NCBI GenBank assembly: GCA_021792045.1
Contig: JAJYVJ010000057.1
Coordinates: forward strand, 1 to 7,909
DNA length: 7,909 nucleotides
Origin: Thermoplasmata archaeon
GTDB taxonomy: Archaea > Thermoplasmatota > Thermoplasmata > Thermoplasmatales > Thermoplasmataceae
Reading direction: 5' to 3'
Made by a program: the position numbers and the translations under genes. Positions 5,342-7,909 of the stretch are shown here, in pieces. Numbering within the stretch: the first letter of the stretch is position 1; each line of letters opens with the position of its first letter. Under the pieces are notes generated by a model, which did no database searches, was not told where the DNA came from, and was given only the letters and a program-made list of their open reading frames with translations.

Positions 5342-6781
5342 TTAATGGTCCTTCAGAGTAGTTTTCTGAATTTCAAAAAGACTCATCAGAGTAGTGTCTT
5401 TGCTCAGTTCTTTATAATCTCCTCTAAAACCACTTTTTGAAAACAGAGCGTATGTGTATTTTTCCCGGGGATATTGTTTTCTCAAGGTTTCTGACTTCAT
5501 CTTTAAGGCTTCGACCACATTAATTGGTACAGGACTGTTTGTCCATTTGCATTCAGCGAAAAGCAATTCTCCACGCACTTGGGAATGTGCGACAATATCG
5601 ATCTCCTCAACGTCTCTTCCTTTCTTTCCAGATCCACTCCTCCCCCACCATCTGGAAACCGTATCAAAGGATCTGCCCAATATACCTTCTAGTATGAGTT
5701 CCTTCATGAGGTTCTCAAACTGCTCACCCGCAAAAGTAGGAAAATCTGCCTTTATGCTCTCAAGAACACCATTGTTGTGAGAACTCTCTATTTCGCTTTT
5801 ATGTGGCAAGACGTACCTGAACCAGAACTTCAGATACTGGTCAGATATCCAGTATAATCTTCTCTTAAATTTCTCAGAAGCACCGAATGGCTTTTCAGAC
5901 ATTACAAGATCAAGTGACATTAATACGTCAAGATACTTGGATACCATACTCTTGTCCAGGCCAGTATAACCACATATTTCCGCCAATGTATGATTTCCGT
6001 AGGAAATGGATCTGAGAATCAGCATATAATTCCTCGGTTCCCTGAATTCCGTTCTAAGGAGAAATTCTGCCTCTTCATAGAGCGCTGACCCTTTTGAAAG
6101 CACCTTCTCTGATACATTTTCCCAAAATCCAACCTTAGGATCAAGTTTCAGAAGGTATTCTGGTATGCCGCCAAATACAAAATATGTCTTGCATAAGTCT
6201 TCGAATTCATATTCCAAAAATTCAGCCAAATATCTGAACTTCAGAGGTTTAAGTTTCAGTTGTCCCGTTCTTCTACCGTAAAGGGGGCTCCTATAAGAAA
6301 GTACTTCATTTTCCATTATGCTGATGGATGAACCGGAAAGAATCAACATCACATTCATCTGCCTGAGTATTGTGTCATATATCTTCTGAAACACCGATGG
6401 GATCGTCCTGTTAGCTTCTATAAGATATGGAAATTCATCTATTGCAATTATGATCTTCGATTCCTTTGCTTTTGTCTGAAATGAACTGCTGGAAACCAGA
6501 ACAGTGAAGAGAGACTGCCAATTGTCAAAGCTAGCCTTTAAAATGCTATCATCTTCCAGAAACTTTGACATACTCGATTTGAAGTTGTTTATATTTTCCC
6601 TGTCTCCTTCTGCGGTTGCAAGAAAATAAACTCCCCTGTTGCCAATGAACTTACTGATCAATTCTGTCTTTCCGACTCTTCTTCTACCGTAAAGAATGAA
6701 CAACGAAGCTTCCTTAGATGAGTAAGCACGCTCCAAGATTTCTATCTCTTCGACCCTATCAACAAAATTTTGTTGAGACAT
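5342..6781 (-). CDS. Archaeal AAA+-like ATPase with DUF234 C-terminal domain
   Basis: This 479-residue protein has the full plan of the Arch_ATPase/DUF234 family. An opening FVDRVEEIEILERAY leads to Walker A, GRRRVGKT at 32-39. Walker B is IIIAIDEFPYL, with Asp115 and Glu116. A sensor-like ILSGSS lies at about 147-152, and the family motif GGIPEYL at 204-210. A winged-helix region at about 250-305 (LAEICGYTGLDKSMVSKYLDVL) may bind DNA. The C-terminal domain (about 345-460) carries EEIDIVA (Asp395) and LLFAECKW (Glu410, Lys412), the pattern of a PD-(D/E)xK nuclease-like fold. The cellular role of these proteins is poorly known; roles with mobile DNA or defence have been suggested only loosely. 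All motifs are intact and the length is typical. A TATA-like box precedes the ATG at 6781. Confidence 0.9.
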   Translation of the reverse strand: MSQQNFVDRVEEIEILERAYSSKEASLFILYGRRRVGKTELISKFIGNRGVYFLATAEGDRENINNFKSSMSKFLEDDSILKASFDNWQSLFTVLVSSSSFQTKAKESKIIIAIDEFPYLIEANRTIPSVFQKIYDTILRQMNVMLILSGSSISIMENEVLSYRSPLYGRRTGQLKLKPLKFRYLAEFLEYEFEDLCKTYFVFGGIPEYLLKLDPKVGFWENVSEKVLSKGSALYEEAEFLLRTEFREPRNYMLILRSISYGNHTLAEICGYTGLDKSMVSKYLDVLMSLDLVMSEKPFGASEKFKRRLYWISDQYLKFWFRYVLPHKSEIESSHNNGVLESIKADFPTFAGEQFENLMKELILEGILGRSFDTVSRWWGRSGSGKKGRDVEEIDIVAHSQVRGELLFAECKWTNSPVPINVVEALKMKSETLRKQYPREKYTYALFSKSGFRGDYKELSKDTTLMSLFEIQKTTLKDH

Positions 6782-6805
6782 AAGTATTATACTTTATTCA
6801 CAACG

Positions 6806-6815
6806 AATATATTAA
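6806..6815 (-). promoter_or_regulatory. TATA-like box of the ATPase gene
   Basis: On the minus strand TTAATATATT ends 24 bases before the ATG at 6781, giving a near-leaderless transcript. The box supports this start codon and independent transcription of the ATPase gene. Confidence 0.45.
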
Positions 6816-6904
6816 CCTGTCCAGTCTGGCCGTACTTAGTGAAATAATCTTGAAGTCTTTTCTTAATACAAGGAAGATTGCAAAACGTTTGATGAAATAG
6901 TTAA

Positions 6905-6938
6905 AACCAGAAACTACATTTGTCATTTAATTCTGGTT
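6905..6938. other. 8-bp inverted repeat (hairpin) at the end of the 41-aa ORF
   Basis: AACCAGAA at 6905-6912 and TTCTGGTT at 6931-6938 are perfect inverse complements separated by 18 bases. The right arm lies in the last codons of the minus-strand ORF that ends at 6927, and the left arm lies just beyond its stop. It could act as a 3' hairpin. No T-run follows that would make a classical terminator. Confidence 0.35.
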
Positions 6939-7052
6939 CTTACTTTGTCGCCCGTTATTTCGATATTCAACATTATGGATTTTCCTTCCATGAATTTTAC
7001 AGATTACCTGTACCTCTTTTACCTTACCTGTGCAACAGGAAATAGTTCTCAT
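6927..7052 (-). CDS. Hypothetical 41-aa protein with Cys/His residues
   Basis: This ORF reads MRTISCCTGKVKEVQVICKI and continues HGRKIHNVEYRNNGRQ to the end. It has Cys6, Cys7 and Cys18, and His21 and His26, in a basic, beta-looking protein. This spacing could form a small zinc site, but no known knuckle motif is exact. I recognise no family. It is the only candidate gene in the 370-base gap between the ATPase start and the fifth vapBC module, and lies on the same strand as both. No convincing TATA box was found before it. An ORF this short can occur by chance; the composition and the hairpin at its end are the only support. Confidence 0.3.
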   Translation of the reverse strand: MRTISCCTGKVKEVQVICKIHGRKIHNVEYRNNGRQSKNQN

Positions 7053-7151
7053 CTTGTTGCATTATCGATCTCGAATAGATGAGGCGCTGCTAAGCAAGAA
7101 TCTACTGCTAGCCTAAAACATTAAGCAAATCCATGCTGAATTATCATAAAG

Positions 7152-7559
7152 CTAGATCTCAATAACTTGAATACCAAGTTTTTTGCATTTATTTTGCAGT
7201 ACTTTATCAAAAGTCGCTAAAGGTATATTTCTCGAATGTGCATCATACGCTATTATCCAGTCATTGAAATCTCTAAAACTTAACTTGTTTTCAACCATAA
7301 ATGCAGAAACCTTCTCAATCATCTTTCCAGAAATCCAAGAGACTGAAAAATAATCGCCATGCAGTAATTCATTTATCTTTACTTGAACGTCTTGATTATC
7401 TATCCCATACCTGGGAAGAACAAAACCAAGTTCGACTATTGATAGTGAGTTAATTATGGGATCTTCCGACACATCGATAAGTTCACTTGCGCTGTTATGA
7501 TACGGGGAATTCTCGATGGTATCATACACCAAAACATTTGTGCCGATTAGCACGGTCAT
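7152..7559 (-). CDS. vapC: VapC PIN-domain toxin lacking the first catalytic Asp
   Basis: A full-length 135-residue PIN protein. The N terminus reads MTVLIGTNVLVYDT, where the family has L-I-D-T-N-V, so the first metal-binding acid is Gly6 (codon GGC; GAC would give Asp). The other acids are present: Glu43 in SIVELGFV, Asp100 in FNDWIIAYD and Asp118 in LATFDKVL. The frame is clean and the ATG overlaps the antitoxin stop as ATGA. Loss of this Asp normally abolishes or sharply reduces RNase activity, so the product is probably inactive, or acts only by binding RNA or its antitoxin. Asp13, seven residues on, is unlikely to substitute in the fold. A single sequencing error could also explain the change. 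Confidence 0.85.
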   Translation of the reverse strand: MTVLIGTNVLVYDTIENSPYHNSASELIDVSEDPIINSLSIVELGFVLPRYGIDNQDVQVKINELLHGDYFSVSWISGKMIEKVSAFMVENKLSFRDFNDWIIAYDAHSRNIPLATFDKVLQNKCKKLGIQVIEI

Positions 7560-7792
7560 TTATTGTTTTCCTCCCATCCCTTCCTTATTTCATTGTCCGC
7601 ATCCAGAGATGAGAAATTTTCTTTTGCCTGGAAAGTAATACGCCCTTTCCGTTTCTCTGCAGAGTTGATTTTTTTTCTGAGACGCTGGTTAATAATCTTT
7701 GACATATTCTTGGTGCTGCCGTACTTTTCTATAGATTCCTTGATGATTTCAGCGTAGATTTCGTCGTCAAGGTTGATCGTGGTTTTGACCAT
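7556..7792 (-). CDS. vapB: VapB antitoxin, ribbon-helix-helix type
   Basis: A 78-residue antitoxin. Residues 1-45 fit a ribbon-helix-helix domain: the strand MVKTTINLD, first helix DEIYAEIIKESIEKYG, then NMSKIINQRLRKKI. The tail has a basic stretch (EKRKGRITFQAKENF) and an acidic C terminus (DADNEIRKGWEENNK), usual for the toxin-binding part. The ATG at 7792 is preceded by a TATA-like box 18 bases upstream (7811-7818). The TGA at 7556-7558 overlaps the toxin ATG, so the pair is co-translated. It should bind the PIN protein downstream and control the promoter. It remains intact although its toxin has lost a catalytic residue. Confidence 0.8.
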   Translation of the reverse strand: MVKTTINLDDEIYAEIIKESIEKYGSTKNMSKIINQRLRKKINSAEKRKGRITFQAKENFSSLDADNEIRKGWEENNK

Positions 7793-7810
7793 GAAGGTTA
7801 ATTATAATAC

Positions 7811-7849
7811 CATATAAACATTTAACGGTTAACTGTCACTGTTACAGTT
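7811..7849 (-). promoter_or_regulatory. Promoter and inverted repeats upstream of the fifth vapBC
   Basis: On the minus strand the TATA-like TTTATATG (7811-7818) lies 18 bases before the ATG at 7792. Directly upstream are two inverted repeats: TTAACGGTTAA (7822-7832, five-base arms around one base), and AACTGT (7831-7836) with ACAGTT (7844-7849). The first overlaps the expected BRE (TFB-binding) position, so a bound antitoxin could block TBP/TFB. The regulatory role is inferred. Confidence 0.4.
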
Positions 7850-7909
7850 CAACCCGTTCATTTTACAAACTTACTATACATACATTGCAGCTCTTCAGAG
7901 GGATCGGGA

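Noticed and set aside
5454..5780. 108-codon plus-strand ORF within the ATPase gene
   Set aside because: It is antisense to the conserved DUF234 domain and Ser/Pro-rich as expected of a shadow.
7563..7757. 64-codon plus-strand ORF opposite the fifth vapB
   Set aside because: It is antisense to a clear antitoxin that overlaps its toxin start.
1..7909. CRISPR array, rRNA or tRNA genes
   Set aside because: No regularly spaced direct repeats and no conserved RNA-gene segments were seen anywhere in the window.

Overview
The window reads as archaeal, most likely a Thermoplasmatales-type euryarchaeon. The base composition is A+T-rich. A TATA-like box sits about 18-31 bases before most convincing start codons, usually without a clear Shine-Dalgarno site, as expected for leaderless archaeal transcripts. 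The protein families are also ones common in archaea: a DUF217-type VapB, AbrB-PIN pairs, and an Arch_ATPase/DUF234 protein. The lineage is an inference; no rRNA or tRNA gene was found.

The layout is a toxin-antitoxin island, with five modules in 7.9 kb. From left to right: (0) about 82-524, minus strand, is an unrecognised, apparently decayed coding region. (1) 588-1172 is a vapBC pair whose toxin is broken before the end of its PIN domain. (2) 1393-1843 is an antitoxin/RelE pair. 1918-2273 holds two small convergent ORFs, one coding for a likely two-helix membrane protein. (3) 2470-3130, minus strand, is an AbrB antitoxin plus PIN toxin. About 3250-4500 is a degenerate IS3-family insertion sequence with frameshifts in both orfA and orfB and a gap in the catalytic core. 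(4) 4644-5272 is an apparently intact DUF217-type vapBC pair preceded by a perfect 18-bp palindrome. 5342-6781, minus strand, is a full-length Arch_ATPase/DUF234 protein. 6927-7052, minus strand, is a 41-residue Cys/His-containing ORF next to a hairpin. (5) 7152-7792, minus strand, is a vapBC pair whose toxin has Gly in place of the first catalytic Asp.

Each antitoxin precedes its toxin, either overlapping it or separated by a few bases, which is the normal arrangement for co-translated autoregulated modules. The two full-length PIN toxins with all expected acids (2470-2880 and 4880-5272) and the RelE look functional. The other two PIN toxins look inactivated in different ways, while their antitoxins remain open. 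With the dead IS, this suggests an accessory region of gain and decay. I see no clear new multi-gene system. The least explained items are the 41-aa ORF with its hairpin, a 31-bp repeat found downstream of two toxins, the palindrome before the fourth module, and the Asp-to-Gly toxin.
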